The notes: generated by a model from the letters alone, not told the origin. Shown: positions 16,245 to 24,429, numbered from the stretch's first letter. The stretch is 41,009 nucleotides of DNA from a virus (IMGVR_UViG_3300032331_000739:1-41009); one strand, 5' to 3'. Numbers and translations: made by a program.

Positions 16245-16935
16245 CGGAAACGTAGACGGACTATTCATGCTTGGAGTAACCGATGTGTTACTACAATCAG
16301 GAATTAAGTTTTCATCCACAATTCGCAGTCAGGGTAATCAAATTGCTAGACAACGGGACAGACTAATTAATCATTGGTATGATTCCAATAAAGTAGACTG
16401 GCTACTCTGGGTGGACTCAGATGTAGTTATTAGTCCTGAGACATTTAGATTGCTTTGGGCTAACAAGGACAGATTAGCAAGACCGATGATTACTGGAGTT
16501 TATTTTACTTCAGATAATCCCGAAGAACCTTTAATGATTCCACTTCCAACTCTCTTTACATTTGAGGATACTGAAGATGGTGGAATTGTATCTAAGAGAA
16601 TTCATCCACTACCTGAGAATAAATTAATCAAGGTAGATGCAGCAGGTATGGGATTTATACTAATGCATAGAGATGTAGTTACTAGAGTTAAAGAAAAAAT
16701 GGGAGACGTAAGACTATTTGCCGAACTAGGCAAAGGTGACAGTTTCCTAGGAGAAGATATCTACTTCTTTGCTTTATGTCATCAAGTGGGTGTACCACTA
16801 TGGTGCCATACAGGAGCACTTGCTCCACACATGAAGAGATTTTCATTTGACCATCATTATTATAGAGCGATATTTGGGAGCAATAAAAATGGCAACAACA
16901 CCAGCGTGGCAGAGGAAAGCGGGAAAGAATCCTAA
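16201..16935 (+). CDS. Glycosyltransferase-like protein (GT-A type)
   Basis: 244 residues. It has a GT-A-like layout: an early basic patch NQIARQRDRLI (about 46-56), then WLLWVDSDVVI with the metal/nucleotide-sugar binding DxD at residues 72-74, and a later LGEDIYFFALCHQVG acidic segment that resembles the catalytic-base region of such enzymes. Known family members transfer a sugar from an activated donor. In a head operon it could glycosylate virion proteins, such as the Thr-rich segments nearby, or modify host surface glycans. The start at ATG 16201 has GGGGAAA upstream. Assignment to a specific GT family is not possible by eye. Confidence 0.75.
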   Translation: MGQKQESVSLAWCDNGNVDGLFMLGVTDVLLQSGIKFSSTIRSQGNQIARQRDRLINHWYDSNKVDWLLWVDSDVVISPETFRLLWANKDRLARPMITGVYFTSDNPEEPLMIPLPTLFTFEDTEDGGIVSKRIHPLPENKLIKVDAAGMGFILMHRDVVTRVKEKMGDVRLFAELGKGDSFLGEDIYFFALCHQVGVPLWCHTGALAPHMKRFSFDHHYYRAIFGSNKNGNNTSVAEESGKES

Positions 16936-17167
16936 AGGCGGTTTAAACGCCAGAGGACGGGCTTCTGCTAAGGCTCAGGGTATGAACCTGAAGCCTCCTG
17001 TAAAGAAGGCAGAGGCTAAGAAATCACCTAAGTCTGCAGCAAGACGTAAATCTTTTTGTAGTCGTATGTGCGGTATGAAGTCTAAATTGACTTCTGCTAA
17101 AACAGCAAATAATCCAAACTCTAGAATTAACAAGTCCCTTAGGGCTTGGGATTGTACATGCCGATGA
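16889..17167 (+). CDS. DUF6321-like basic protein
   Basis: 92 residues from ATG 16889, which has GGGAG nine bases upstream and overlaps the end of the glycosyltransferase. The pattern AWQRKAGKNPKGGLNARGRAS, RRKSFCSRMCGMK and NPNSRINKSLRAWDC matches what I know as the DUF6321 signature in phage and metagenome proteins. It is very basic. Cys residues at the RKSFCSRMCGMK segment and the C-terminal DCTC could bind metal. Function unknown; nucleic-acid binding is likely from charge. The gene ends in an ATGA overlap with the next. Confidence 0.78.
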   Translation: MATTPAWQRKAGKNPKGGLNARGRASAKAQGMNLKPPVKKAEAKKSPKSAARRKSFCSRMCGMKSKLTSAKTANNPNSRINKSLRAWDCTCR

Positions 17168-17286
17168 AGAAATTAACAGTTGCTCAGAAGTATAGACAAC
17201 TTAAGAAACAGACTGAATCTGCAGGTATGAAAATAACTGAGAAAAAGGGTAAGTTGATAGTAACTCGTAAGGGGAAGAAGAAATGA
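17164..17286 (+). CDS. Small Lys-rich protein (40 aa)
   Basis: 40 residues from ATG 17164, which overlaps the previous stop as ATGA; an alternative in-frame ATG is at 17158. It has a helix-like first half (LTVAQKYRQLKKQTESAG) and a short beta-like second half ending in Lys-rich RKGKKK. The stop overlaps the next start as ATGA, so coupling on both sides supports translation. Function unknown, probably nucleic-acid binding. Confidence 0.6.
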   Translation: MKKLTVAQKYRQLKKQTESAGMKITEKKGKLIVTRKGKKK

Positions 17287-17447
17287 AGAAAGCATTTTGG
17301 GATAAGAAGAACCCTAAAAAAACTTCTAAGACATTAACACCAAATCAAAAAAGCGCTGCTAAAGCAAGGGCTAAGGCTGCAGGTCGACCTTATCCTAATC
17401 TTGTAGACAATGCCGCAGTAGCAAGAAAATCCACTAAAAAGAAATAG
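17283..17447 (+). CDS. Small conserved phage protein with GRPYPNLVDN motif
   Basis: 54 residues. The sequence FWDKKNPKK...LTPNQKSAAKARAKAAGRPYPNLVDN is a pattern I have seen in small hypothetical proteins next to other basic proteins in phage head operons. It is about one-quarter Lys/Arg. It starts in an ATGA overlap and is followed by a 12-base gap. Function unknown. Confidence 0.68.
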   Translation: MKKAFWDKKNPKKTSKTLTPNQKSAAKARAKAAGRPYPNLVDNAAVARKSTKKK

Positions 17448-17459
17448 CGAGGAAATATA

Positions 17460-17978
17460 ATGGCAACTCCATTTGGCCAGGCAGGTTCTTTATCAGGTGA
17501 AACCGGTAGAGATCCTATGAAAGGCAATAAGAAATCTGCACCAGTAAGACCATCTAATGTAAATAAGAATATTAAAGTATCTCAGTCCGAGATCAATTCA
17601 ATTAAAAAATTAGGAATGACTAAAGCCTTAGCAGCAGCAGGTTCTGGATCATCAACATTTGCTGAAGGTGTTCGTCGCCTCTACGGAGAGCGTCGTTATC
17701 AAGCAGCAACTTATAAGCCAAACAATGTAGTGATGGGAACTCCTACTACAGGGTATGCACCTAAAAAACCAATGGGTACACCAACTGCTGGTTACGCTCC
17801 TAAGAAAACTTCTTATCAAACAGGCGCAAGTGCTCCTAAAGTTAAATCAACAACAGTAAAGAAAGACACAAGTTTTAATAAATCAGGTCTTGCTGGTGTT
17901 CTAAAATCTCCAGAAGCAAAGAAGGCTAGAGCAACATTTGCTAAAAAGGGATTAATCCCAGCCCTACGCGGTAAGTAA
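17460..17978 (+). CDS. Hypothetical basic protein with tandem repeat
   Basis: 172 residues, basic and Thr/Pro/Lys-rich. A 15-residue unit, MGTPT-T/A-GYAPKKP/T, is repeated in tandem around residues 97-120. The N-terminal third contains a helical segment (SEINSIKKLGMTKALAAAG). The C terminus is a basic helix (SPEAKKARATFAKKGLIPALRGK). The composition suggests a partly disordered DNA-binding or virion filler protein. No family recognised. Confidence 0.68.
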   Translation: MATPFGQAGSLSGETGRDPMKGNKKSAPVRPSNVNKNIKVSQSEINSIKKLGMTKALAAAGSGSSTFAEGVRRLYGERRYQAATYKPNNVVMGTPTTGYAPKKPMGTPTAGYAPKKTSYQTGASAPKVKSTTVKKDTSFNKSGLAGVLKSPEAKKARATFAKKGLIPALRGK

Positions 17979-17986
17979 GGAATAAC

Positions 17987-18259
17987 ATGGCAGTTGGAAC
18001 ACTCGGTTCTACCTTTAGCGCAGAACTAAATCGTCTTGCTAATGGCGGTACTTATCCTGCCATTTTAGCCTATAAAGGCGATCAAGAAGCAGCCAACGTA
18101 TGGTCAGGTACAACTGGCCAAAGTTTACAAGGTGCTCTTAATCGTAAGGCTGGCAAAACAAACCCAACAACATTTTTAGACATCAACGGTGTTTGCAATT
18201 TACTTGCATCAACAAGTAACTTGGAAGCAACAGAAGCACTCAGAAGGATATCCTCTTAA
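17987..18259 (+). CDS. Hypothetical protein before the tail adaptor
   Basis: 90 residues, small and neutral, with alternating Gly/Ala/Asn-rich and helical segments (SAELNRLANGGTYP...LEATEALRRISS). It overlaps the next gene by TAATG and so is coupled to the adaptor. The location suggests a head-completion or head-tail joining role; this is inferred from position only. Confidence 0.7.
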   Translation: MAVGTLGSTFSAELNRLANGGTYPAILAYKGDQEAANVWSGTTGQSLQGALNRKAGKTNPTTFLDINGVCNLLASTSNLEATEALRRISS

Positions 18260-19164
18260 TGACAACTACCTACGCCAATCTTGTAGACGAAGTACTGATG
18301 AATCTATCAGGTTATACTCTACGCCAAGATAGAACCACACACTTAACTGGAAATATGACCACTTCATCTACTACGCTTAACCTCGCAAGTGTTAGTAATA
18401 TTGGCAAGGGTATAGTCGAAATTGAAGACGAATTAATTTGGGTTGATACCTATGATAGGATTTCAAATACTGCTACTGTTCCTCCGTATGGCCGTGGCTA
18501 CAATGGTACATCGGCTGTTACCCATGCGACTAATACAAAAGTCACGATTGCTCCGTCATTTCCTAGAGCAACTGTAAAGAAGACTATCAACGATACTATC
18601 GATGCAGTTTTCCCTAAACTGTTCTCTGTAGGAACCTTCACATTCACCCTACAAGCCACTAAGACGGCCTATCAGGTGCCTGCTGATGTCCAGACAGTAC
18701 TATACGTCTCCTGGTCCGTTACAGGCCCTTCTAACGAGTGGTTGCCAGTCAAATCTTGGCGCCATGACCCGTTGGCTAATACCGCATCTTTTACCACAGG
18801 TAACAGCGTATCAGTATATGATGCCATTACCCCTGGTCGCACAGTACAAGTTTATTATATTAAAAAGCCTACTACTTTAGAATCTTCAGGACCTACTGCA
18901 GTTTTTGAAACTGTGACTGGATTGCCTTCATCTTGTAAAGATGTAATTCTTTATGGTGCTGCTTACCGCCTAGCATCATTTATTGATCCAGGTAGATTAA
19001 CTTATACATCTGCTGAGGCAGATCAAACTGATACCAAGATCCAATATGGTTCAGGTGCTTCAACTGCAAGATTCTTACTCGCTCTGTTCACCCAAAGATT
19101 AACAGAAGAGTCAGAAAAACTCCGTGATGTTTACCCATCTAAAATCCACTATACGAGGTACTAA
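18259..19164 (+). CDS. Probable head-tail adaptor / tail tube protein
   Basis: 301 residues. It begins with a short helix (TYANLVDEVLMNLSGYT), followed by a beta-rich domain (about 25-100) with features of a viral attachment or tail beta-barrel (STTLNLASVSNIGKGIVEIEDELIWV), and ends with a helical region (SSCKDVILYGAAYRLASF...RLTEESEKLRDVYPSKIHYTRY). The N-terminal helix plus C-terminal helical bundle recalls podoviral tail tubular A / gp4-type adaptors that join portal and tail. Position at the start of the tail block agrees. Confidence is limited by the lack of a search. Confidence 0.65.
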   Translation: MTTTYANLVDEVLMNLSGYTLRQDRTTHLTGNMTTSSTTLNLASVSNIGKGIVEIEDELIWVDTYDRISNTATVPPYGRGYNGTSAVTHATNTKVTIAPSFPRATVKKTINDTIDAVFPKLFSVGTFTFTLQATKTAYQVPADVQTVLYVSWSVTGPSNEWLPVKSWRHDPLANTASFTTGNSVSVYDAITPGRTVQVYYIKKPTTLESSGPTAVFETVTGLPSSCKDVILYGAAYRLASFIDPGRLTYTSAEADQTDTKIQYGSGASTARFLLALFTQRLTEESEKLRDVYPSKIHYTRY

Positions 19165-21308
19165 TGCCAACTAGATTATATTCATCCATATCCCAAGAAA
19201 CTACATTATCAGCAGCACTAAATAACAGTGCTACTACAATGACAGTGGTTAATGCCTCTGGTTTGCTAGCATCTATATCGCCAGCAGCAGGAGAAACCTT
19301 TGTAGTTGTTATTGATCCAGATACAGCGCTTGAAGAAATTGTAGAGGTTATAACCCCTAGCGCACCCGGTAGTAACACTTTAACTATTCAAAGAAATATA
19401 GATGCATCTACTGCTCAGGCTCACTCAGCAGGTGCTGCAGTTCGCCACATGGCTATTGGTCGTGACTTTAGAGAAGCCAATACTCACATTAACGGTACTC
19501 TTGCTCAACACGCAGCAACAACATCTGCAGAACTTCGTGGAGTTATTTCAGATGAAACAGGAACTGGCTCTTTAGTATTTGCTACTAGCCCAACTTTAGT
19601 AACACCTATTCTTGGAACTCCTACATCTGGAACATTAACTAATGCTACAGGATTACCTATTGCTACTGGTGTATCTGGTTTAGGTACAGGCGTAGCCACA
19701 TTCCTTGCTACTCCATCTAGTGCTAACCTTGCTGCTGCACTTACAGATGAAACTGGTTCTGGTGCAAATGTATTTGGTACTAGCCCAACAATTTCTAGTC
19801 CAACCATTACTGGTACAGGTGCAATTGCAGGAACATTTACAGGTAACCTTACAGGTAACGTAACAGGTACTGCTAGTGCAGCAACTCTTGCTGCTACTGC
19901 CACAGCCCTTGCAACAGGTAGAACTATATCTCTTACTGGAGATGTAACTGGAACTACTGGTTCATTTGATGGTACTGGCAACGTTACTATGACAGCAGCC
20001 ATTGGTGCTGGTGTAATTGAAAATGCTGATATTGCAGCAGGTGCTGCTATTGCTAAGACTAAGTTAAACCTTAGTGGAACTATTACCTCTGCTGATTTAG
20101 TAGATGGAACTATTGTAGCAACAGATATTGCCAATGGAACTATTACTGCAGCCAAGATGGTAACTGACCCATATGCTCGTGCTAATCACACTGGTACACA
20201 GACAGCCTCAACTATCTCAGATTTTGATACACAGGTAAGAACATCTCGTTTAGATCAGATGGCTGCGCCTACTGGCTCAGTATCTGTCAATAGCCAGAAG
20301 ATTACTAACCTTGCTACTCCAACTGCTAACACAGATGCATCAACTAAACTTTACGTAGATACAAAGGTAGCAGACCTTGTTAACTCTGCACCATCTACAC
20401 TTGACACCCTTGGTGAGATTGCAACAGCAATTCAAGCAGGTGGAACTGTCTATGATTCATTCGTATTAAAATCAGGAAGCACAATGACTGGCAACTTAAC
20501 ACTTGCTGGTGCTCCTTCATCTAACCTACACGCTGCTACTAAGTTATATGTAGATGATGTTGCTGGCTCTGCTACTGCTGCTGCAGCAAGTGCAACGGCT
20601 GCTGCTGCTTCATATGATTCCTTTGATGATAGATACTTAGGTTCTAAATCAACTGCTCCATCTGTAGACAATGATGGTAATGCTCTTATCACTGGTGCTT
20701 TATATTGGAACTCAGTATCTAATACTATGTTTGCTTGGACTGGTTCTGCTTGGGGTTCAATCTCCTCAACTGCAGCAATCTTCCGTTATCGCTTTACAGC
20801 AGCAGGCGGAGAAACATCAGAGTCTGGACTAGACGATAATGGTGTAACACTTTCTTATATTCCAGGTAAAGAACAAGTATATCTTAACGGTGTTCTTCTT
20901 GTTCGTACTACAGATTACACAGCATCTAATGGAACAAGCATTACTTCTCTTGCTGCATTAACTGCTGGAGATATTCTTGAAATTATTACCTTTACAGCCT
21001 TTGATTTAGCAACTGCTATTCCTAATACAATCTTTGATGCTAAGGGTGATATTCTAGTAGCAACTGCTGCAGACACAACTGGTAAACTGACAGTAGGAAC
21101 TAATGGTCAATATCTACAGGCTGATTCATCCACCGCTACTGGCTTAAAATGGAGTGCAGTATCTGGTTATTCAGCCCCAACATTGGGTTCAACATCAATA
21201 GCATCAGGTGCAACAGTAACAACAATTTCAGGTTTAACAGACATCGTACTCAACGGCCCAGGAAGTGTAGCGGATGAATTGATGCTACTACTTATGGGTG
21301 CCCTCTAA
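19164..21308 (+). CDS. Tail fibre protein
   Basis: 714 residues. The N-terminal ~110 residues form a beta-rich attachment domain. Residues ~110-420 are low-complexity Thr/Gly/Ala repeats typical of fibre shafts (GTSPTLVTPILGTPTSGTL; GNLTGNVTGTASAATLAAT). NHTGTQTASTISDFDTQVR and TKLYVDTKVADLV are motifs commonly seen in phage fibres, the latter repeated at about 395 and 460. The C-terminal third contains a beta-sandwich-like domain (SYIPGKEQVYLNGVLLVRTTDYTAS) that probably forms the distal receptor-binding or trimerisation part. It starts in a TAATG overlap with the adaptor gene and heads the fibre cassette. Confidence 0.85.
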   Translation: MPTRLYSSISQETTLSAALNNSATTMTVVNASGLLASISPAAGETFVVVIDPDTALEEIVEVITPSAPGSNTLTIQRNIDASTAQAHSAGAAVRHMAIGRDFREANTHINGTLAQHAATTSAELRGVISDETGTGSLVFATSPTLVTPILGTPTSGTLTNATGLPIATGVSGLGTGVATFLATPSSANLAAALTDETGSGANVFGTSPTISSPTITGTGAIAGTFTGNLTGNVTGTASAATLAATATALATGRTISLTGDVTGTTGSFDGTGNVTMTAAIGAGVIENADIAAGAAIAKTKLNLSGTITSADLVDGTIVATDIANGTITAAKMVTDPYARANHTGTQTASTISDFDTQVRTSRLDQMAAPTGSVSVNSQKITNLATPTANTDASTKLYVDTKVADLVNSAPSTLDTLGEIATAIQAGGTVYDSFVLKSGSTMTGNLTLAGAPSSNLHAATKLYVDDVAGSATAAAASATAAAASYDSFDDRYLGSKSTAPSVDNDGNALITGALYWNSVSNTMFAWTGSAWGSISSTAAIFRYRFTAAGGETSESGLDDNGVTLSYIPGKEQVYLNGVLLVRTTDYTASNGTSITSLAALTAGDILEIITFTAFDLATAIPNTIFDAKGDILVATAADTTGKLTVGTNGQYLQADSSTATGLKWSAVSGYSAPTLGSTSIASGATVTTISGLTDIVLNGPGSVADELMLLLMGAL

Positions 21309-21327
21309 TAACGAAAGGTAGTAACTA

Positions 21328-21630
21328 ATGGCTACAACAACTAAGGCTCTCTTTAGGGGAGCAGCATCAACATCAAGTACAACTCTATACACAGTCCCTG
21401 CATCAACTACAACAGTAGTAACTAATATACTTGTTACTAATACTGTAACTGCAGATGCAACATTTACTATACTTTTAGATGATGTATCTATTGGTACAAC
21501 AGTAACTGTAGGTGGATTTGACACTACAGTAATTGACCTTAAACAAGTACTTGCTACAACTAAAACTATTAAAGGTTTAGCATCTGCTACTACAGTTAAC
21601 TTTCATATCTCAGGAGTGGAAATAGCCTAA
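21328..21630 (+). CDS. Small beta-rich fibre-cassette protein
   Basis: 100 residues, almost all beta-forming (Thr/Val/Ile/Ala), for example TTTVVTNILVTNTVTADATFTILL around residues 28-50. It resembles the small beta-sandwich proteins that accompany phage tail fibres. AAAGGTAG precedes the ATG and the stop overlaps the next start by TAATG. Probably a fibre-associated or capsid-decorating protein. Confidence 0.68.
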   Translation: MATTTKALFRGAASTSSTTLYTVPASTTTVVTNILVTNTVTADATFTILLDDVSIGTTVTVGGFDTTVIDLKQVLATTKTIKGLASATTVNFHISGVEIA

Positions 21631-22556
21631 TGAGTCCAATAAGAAGTCTTAAGACAGGTTTAATTAAAGGTACTCTGCTAGTTGGTAATACTAAATTTGC
21701 TCTAGGGCTAGATTATCTTGTAGTTGCTGGTGGTGGTGGTGGTGGTTGCTCTGCAGGTGGTGGAGGTGGAGCAGGTGGTTATAGGTTTGCAAATATAGGA
21801 ACTATAGCCTTAAGTACTAATTACACAGTAACAGTTGGTGCTGGTGGTGCTGGTGATAGTACTGGTAACGCAACAGGTTCTAAAGGCTCTAATTCTGTAT
21901 TTTCTACAATAACCTCAACAGGTGGTGGAGGTGGCGGTTCAGGCGGAAGCGCAGGAGTATATTCAGGTGCTACTGGTGGTTCAGGTGGTGGTGCTCGTTC
22001 TAATACAAATGTTGCAGGTGGTGCTGGTAACCAAGGTAGTTATTCTCCAGTAGAAGGTTATGCTGGTGGAGCCACAACAAGCACATCAGGTTCAGGTGGT
22101 GGCGGTGGTTCAGGCGGGATTGGTGCTACTGGTGATAATAATAGCAACCAATATAATGGTGGAAATGGTGGTATTGCTACATCTAACTCAATTACTGGAA
22201 GTGCTGTTTATTATGCTGGCGGTGGCGGTGGTGGTACTAATGGTAATGGAACAATTGGTTTGGGTGGCGGTACTACTACTACTTCTGAAAAAGGTGGCGG
22301 TGGAAATGGTGGAGTTACAAGCACAAGCAGTTCTTCTACTTCTGGTACAGCCAATACAGGTGGTGGTGGAGGTGGCGGTAATGGTAGTGCGCAAACGGCT
22401 GGCTCAGTGGGCGGTTCAGGAATAGTTATTCTTAGATATCCAACTAGTTTTGGAACAATTACTATTGGCGCAGGTCTAACTGGCTCAACTGCAACTGATG
22501 GTTCATACAAAGTAACAACATTAACAGCAGGCACAGGAAATGTGAGTTGGGCATAA
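21630..22556 (+). CDS. Glycine-rich adhesin, candidate receptor-binding protein
   Basis: 308 residues. LDYLVVAGGGGGG at about residue 28 opens a domain with many poly-Gly tracts (for example GGGGGSGG, GGGGGGTNG, GGGGGGGNG) separated by short Ser/Thr/Asn-rich loops. It ends with SGIVILRYPT and a small beta unit. This is the arrangement of Gly-rich adhesins where polyglycine-II-like sheets hold variable loops, as in T-even gp38-type tips. It probably determines host range. The stop overlaps the next start (TAATG). The antisense Pro-rich ORF over the same bases is a shadow. Confidence 0.8.
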   Translation: MSPIRSLKTGLIKGTLLVGNTKFALGLDYLVVAGGGGGGCSAGGGGGAGGYRFANIGTIALSTNYTVTVGAGGAGDSTGNATGSKGSNSVFSTITSTGGGGGGSGGSAGVYSGATGGSGGGARSNTNVAGGAGNQGSYSPVEGYAGGATTSTSGSGGGGGSGGIGATGDNNSNQYNGGNGGIATSNSITGSAVYYAGGGGGGTNGNGTIGLGGGTTTTSEKGGGGNGGVTSTSSSSTSGTANTGGGGGGGNGSAQTAGSVGGSGIVILRYPTSFGTITIGAGLTGSTATDGSYKVTTLTAGTGNVSWA

Positions 22557-22909
22557 TGGCACATTACGCGTTCTTAGACGATAACAATGTAGTAACTGAG
22601 GTTATTACTGGTATACACGAAACAGAAACTATTGAAGGACTAGATACTGAAACTTGGTACGGTAACTTTAGAGGTCAAGTATGTAAGAGAACATCTTACA
22701 ATGGCAACATACGTAAAAACTATGCAGGCATTGGGTTTACCTATGATGCTACAAGAGATGCTTTTATAGCACCTAAACCTTTTAACTCTTGGACATTAGA
22801 TGAGGCTACTTGCCGTTGGCAAGCACCTACTCCTATGCCTACAGATACAGATAAGCGCTACTACTGGTCAGAGGATGACCTATCTTGGAGGGAAATAACC
22901 AATGACTAA
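22556..22909 (+). CDS. Fibre-associated protein with AHYAFLDDNN start
   Basis: 117 residues from ATG 22556, which overlaps the previous stop. The N terminus AHYAFLDDNNVVTEVITG and the central region YNGNIRKNYAGIGFTYDATRDAFIAPKPFNSW-LDEATCRW belong to a pattern very common in marine and freshwater phages, often annotated as a structural or tail-fibre-assembly protein. The C-terminal ...YYWSEDDLSWREI is typical as well. It overlaps the next gene by eight bases. Confidence 0.75.
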   Translation: MAHYAFLDDNNVVTEVITGIHETETIEGLDTETWYGNFRGQVCKRTSYNGNIRKNYAGIGFTYDATRDAFIAPKPFNSWTLDEATCRWQAPTPMPTDTDKRYYWSEDDLSWREITND

Positions 22910-23642
22910 AGCAAGAGACCTAGCCAACGCAGGTACCGCACTAGGTGCTGTAACTGCAACTGAGTTAGGGTATGTAGATGGTGTTACCTCTGCTATCCAG
23001 ACACAGTTAGATGCAAAGACTGCAAAGTCTACCCTTACAACTACAGGTGATATTTACTATGCATCTAGTGCTAGTACTCCTGCTCGTCTAGGTATTGGCT
23101 CAAGCGCACAGGTACTTACTGTGGCTGGTGGTATTCCAAGTTGGGCAACACCTTCAAGCGGTGGTATGACTTTAATTAATACAGGTGGCACCACATTAAC
23201 TGGCTCAAGTATTACAATAAGTTCTATTCCTGCAACTTATATTGATTTGTATTTAGTGGTAAGAAATCCTTTAGGTTCAGGTGATGGTTTTGATTTTAGT
23301 ATGCGTTTCAATTCTGATACTAGTAACAAATACACGGAAACTGCTGGAGGTAGCGCAGGTGATGCAACTTTTCCAAATTCTAGTTTAACATTTGCAACTG
23401 GTCAAGATAACGGGTCATCTACTGCTTTGGCAACTATAACTATTCCTGATTATGCAAACGCTGCAACTTTGAAAATGGCTAGCAATTTAACCATAACGAA
23501 TAGTTGGTCTACACCTGCCAATTTTAACGCAATCAGATATATGGGTTTTTACAATTCAACATCAGCAATTTCATCAATAACTTTATTTCCTGCTTCTGGA
23601 ACTTGGACTTCAGGAACAGCCTACTTATATGGAGTAAAATAA
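22902..23642 (+). CDS. Short tail fibre / tip protein
   Basis: 246 residues. The N-terminal ~80 residues (ATELGYVDGVTSAIQTQLDAK) are a fibre shaft repeat known from many phage fibres. The C-terminal ~160 residues form a beta-sandwich-like domain (TYIDLYLVVRNPLGSGDGFDFSMRF) resembling carbohydrate-binding fibre heads. It is probably a second receptor-binding protein next to the Gly-rich adhesin. Coupled to both neighbours by overlaps. Confidence 0.78.
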   Translation: MTKARDLANAGTALGAVTATELGYVDGVTSAIQTQLDAKTAKSTLTTTGDIYYASSASTPARLGIGSSAQVLTVAGGIPSWATPSSGGMTLINTGGTTLTGSSITISSIPATYIDLYLVVRNPLGSGDGFDFSMRFNSDTSNKYTETAGGSAGDATFPNSSLTFATGQDNGSSTALATITIPDYANAATLKMASNLTITNSWSTPANFNAIRYMGFYNSTSAISSITLFPASGTWTSGTAYLYGVK

Positions 23643-23851
23643 TGACTAAACCACAGATTAAAATTGTAGATGTTACTACTGGCGAGGAAATTATTAGAGA
23701 TGTAAACGCTGAGGAATTAACGCAGATAGAAATAGATGCCGTTAATGCAGCAACCCGTAAAGCAGAAGCAGTAACAAAGGCAACTGCCAAGGCAGCACTA
23801 CTAGCACAACTAGGCATTACAGCAGAGCAAGCAAAACTTTTACTTTCTTAA
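23642..23851 (+). CDS. Small fibre-cassette protein (69 aa)
   Basis: 69 residues from ATG 23642, overlapping the previous stop by TAATG. KIVDVTTGEEIIRDVNAEELTQIEID followed by an Ala/Lys-rich helix and ending in LGITAEQAKLLLS is a common form of small proteins encoded beside phage fibres, perhaps chaperones of fibre folding. It is the last gene before the opposite-strand HNH gene. Confidence 0.72.
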   Translation: MTKPQIKIVDVTTGEEIIRDVNAEELTQIEIDAVNAATRKAEAVTKATAKAALLAQLGITAEQAKLLLS

Positions 23852-24280
23852 TTAAGGAGCACTGTGGTCAGTCGTGATTGATTGCCACTTCCTTAAATAG
23901 TTAATGGCTGACTGGAGATGCTCAGGATTATCCTTGAAGTATCCCAGTCCAGCATTACATCTACCACAGAGTAACCCTCTAGGTTGATTAGTAACGTGGT
24001 CGTGGTCAGCACACCAATCCTTATTGGTATATTCAGTAGTACCACATATAGCACACTTGCCTTGTTGGAGTTCTAGGTACTCATTGTATCTATCAATATC
24101 CCAACCAGGATTACGTCTTTTATTTTGAGCACGAATCAAGTCTTTATTATTTTTTCTATAATCACGTCTTTTAGCATTAGTACAATCTTTACATCTAGAT
24201 TCAATACCAATTTTTCTATTGTTCCTAATATGGAACTTAGAATGTGGTAGTTCTTGTTTACAATCAATACAAATTTGCAT
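23852..24280 (-). CDS. HNH endonuclease, recombination endonuclease VII type
   Basis: 142 residues on the strand opposite to all surrounding genes. The N-terminal zinc finger has C4/C7 and C30/C33. The catalytic part has CAIC (76-79), ADHDHVTNQPRGLLC with DHDH at 92-95, and CGRC (105-108), the pattern of endonuclease VII-like HNH enzymes. As a lone inverted gene inserted exactly between two tail genes it is most likely a free-standing homing endonuclease. A resolvase function for phage DNA branches is the alternative. It ends at the adjacent stop on the other strand, and its start codon lies only ~15 bases from the ribosome-binding region of the next tail gene. Confidence 0.88.
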   Translation of the reverse strand: MQICIDCKQELPHSKFHIRNNRKIGIESRCKDCTNAKRRDYRKNNKDLIRAQNKRRNPGWDIDRYNEYLELQQGKCAICGTTEYTNKDWCADHDHVTNQPRGLLCGRCNAGLGYFKDNPEHLQSAINYLRKWQSITTDHSAP

Positions 24281-24298
24281 AGTTAAATTATATCATAT

Positions 24299-24429
24299 GG
24301 AGGTGTACTATCGCTGGGAGAGACATAACCGAGGGGTTACCCGTAAATGTTGGTAATCCCGGTATTGCTGGTTTCTGGATAAATAACGCAGAAGGTTATG
24401 ACGTTGCTATTGGTGGCGAACCATTTATT
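24299..24429 (+). other. In-frame upstream extension of the tail protein with non-canonical start
   Basis: The frame of the following tail gene stays open from 24283. It reads convincingly as protein from 24310 (IAGRDITEGLPVNVGNPG, then GFWINNAEGYDVAIGGEPF) without any ATG, GTG or TTG before 24430. A perfect GGAGG lies at 24299-24303, six bases before the ATC codon at 24310. Possible explanations are initiation at ATC, a one-base error (removing T24306 would put a GTG in frame), or damage to the original start by the adjacent HNH insertion. Confidence 0.55.

Noticed and set aside
19505-20155. 216-codon minus-strand ORF inside the tail fibre gene
   Set aside because: Low-complexity Val/Ala/Pro shadow of the Thr/Gly/Ala repeats; no start site and no neighbouring minus-strand genes.
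22211-22564. Minus-strand Pro-rich ORF over the Gly-rich adhesin
   Set aside because: It is the antisense reading of poly-Gly codons, has no ribosome-binding site and lies fully within a well-supported gene.
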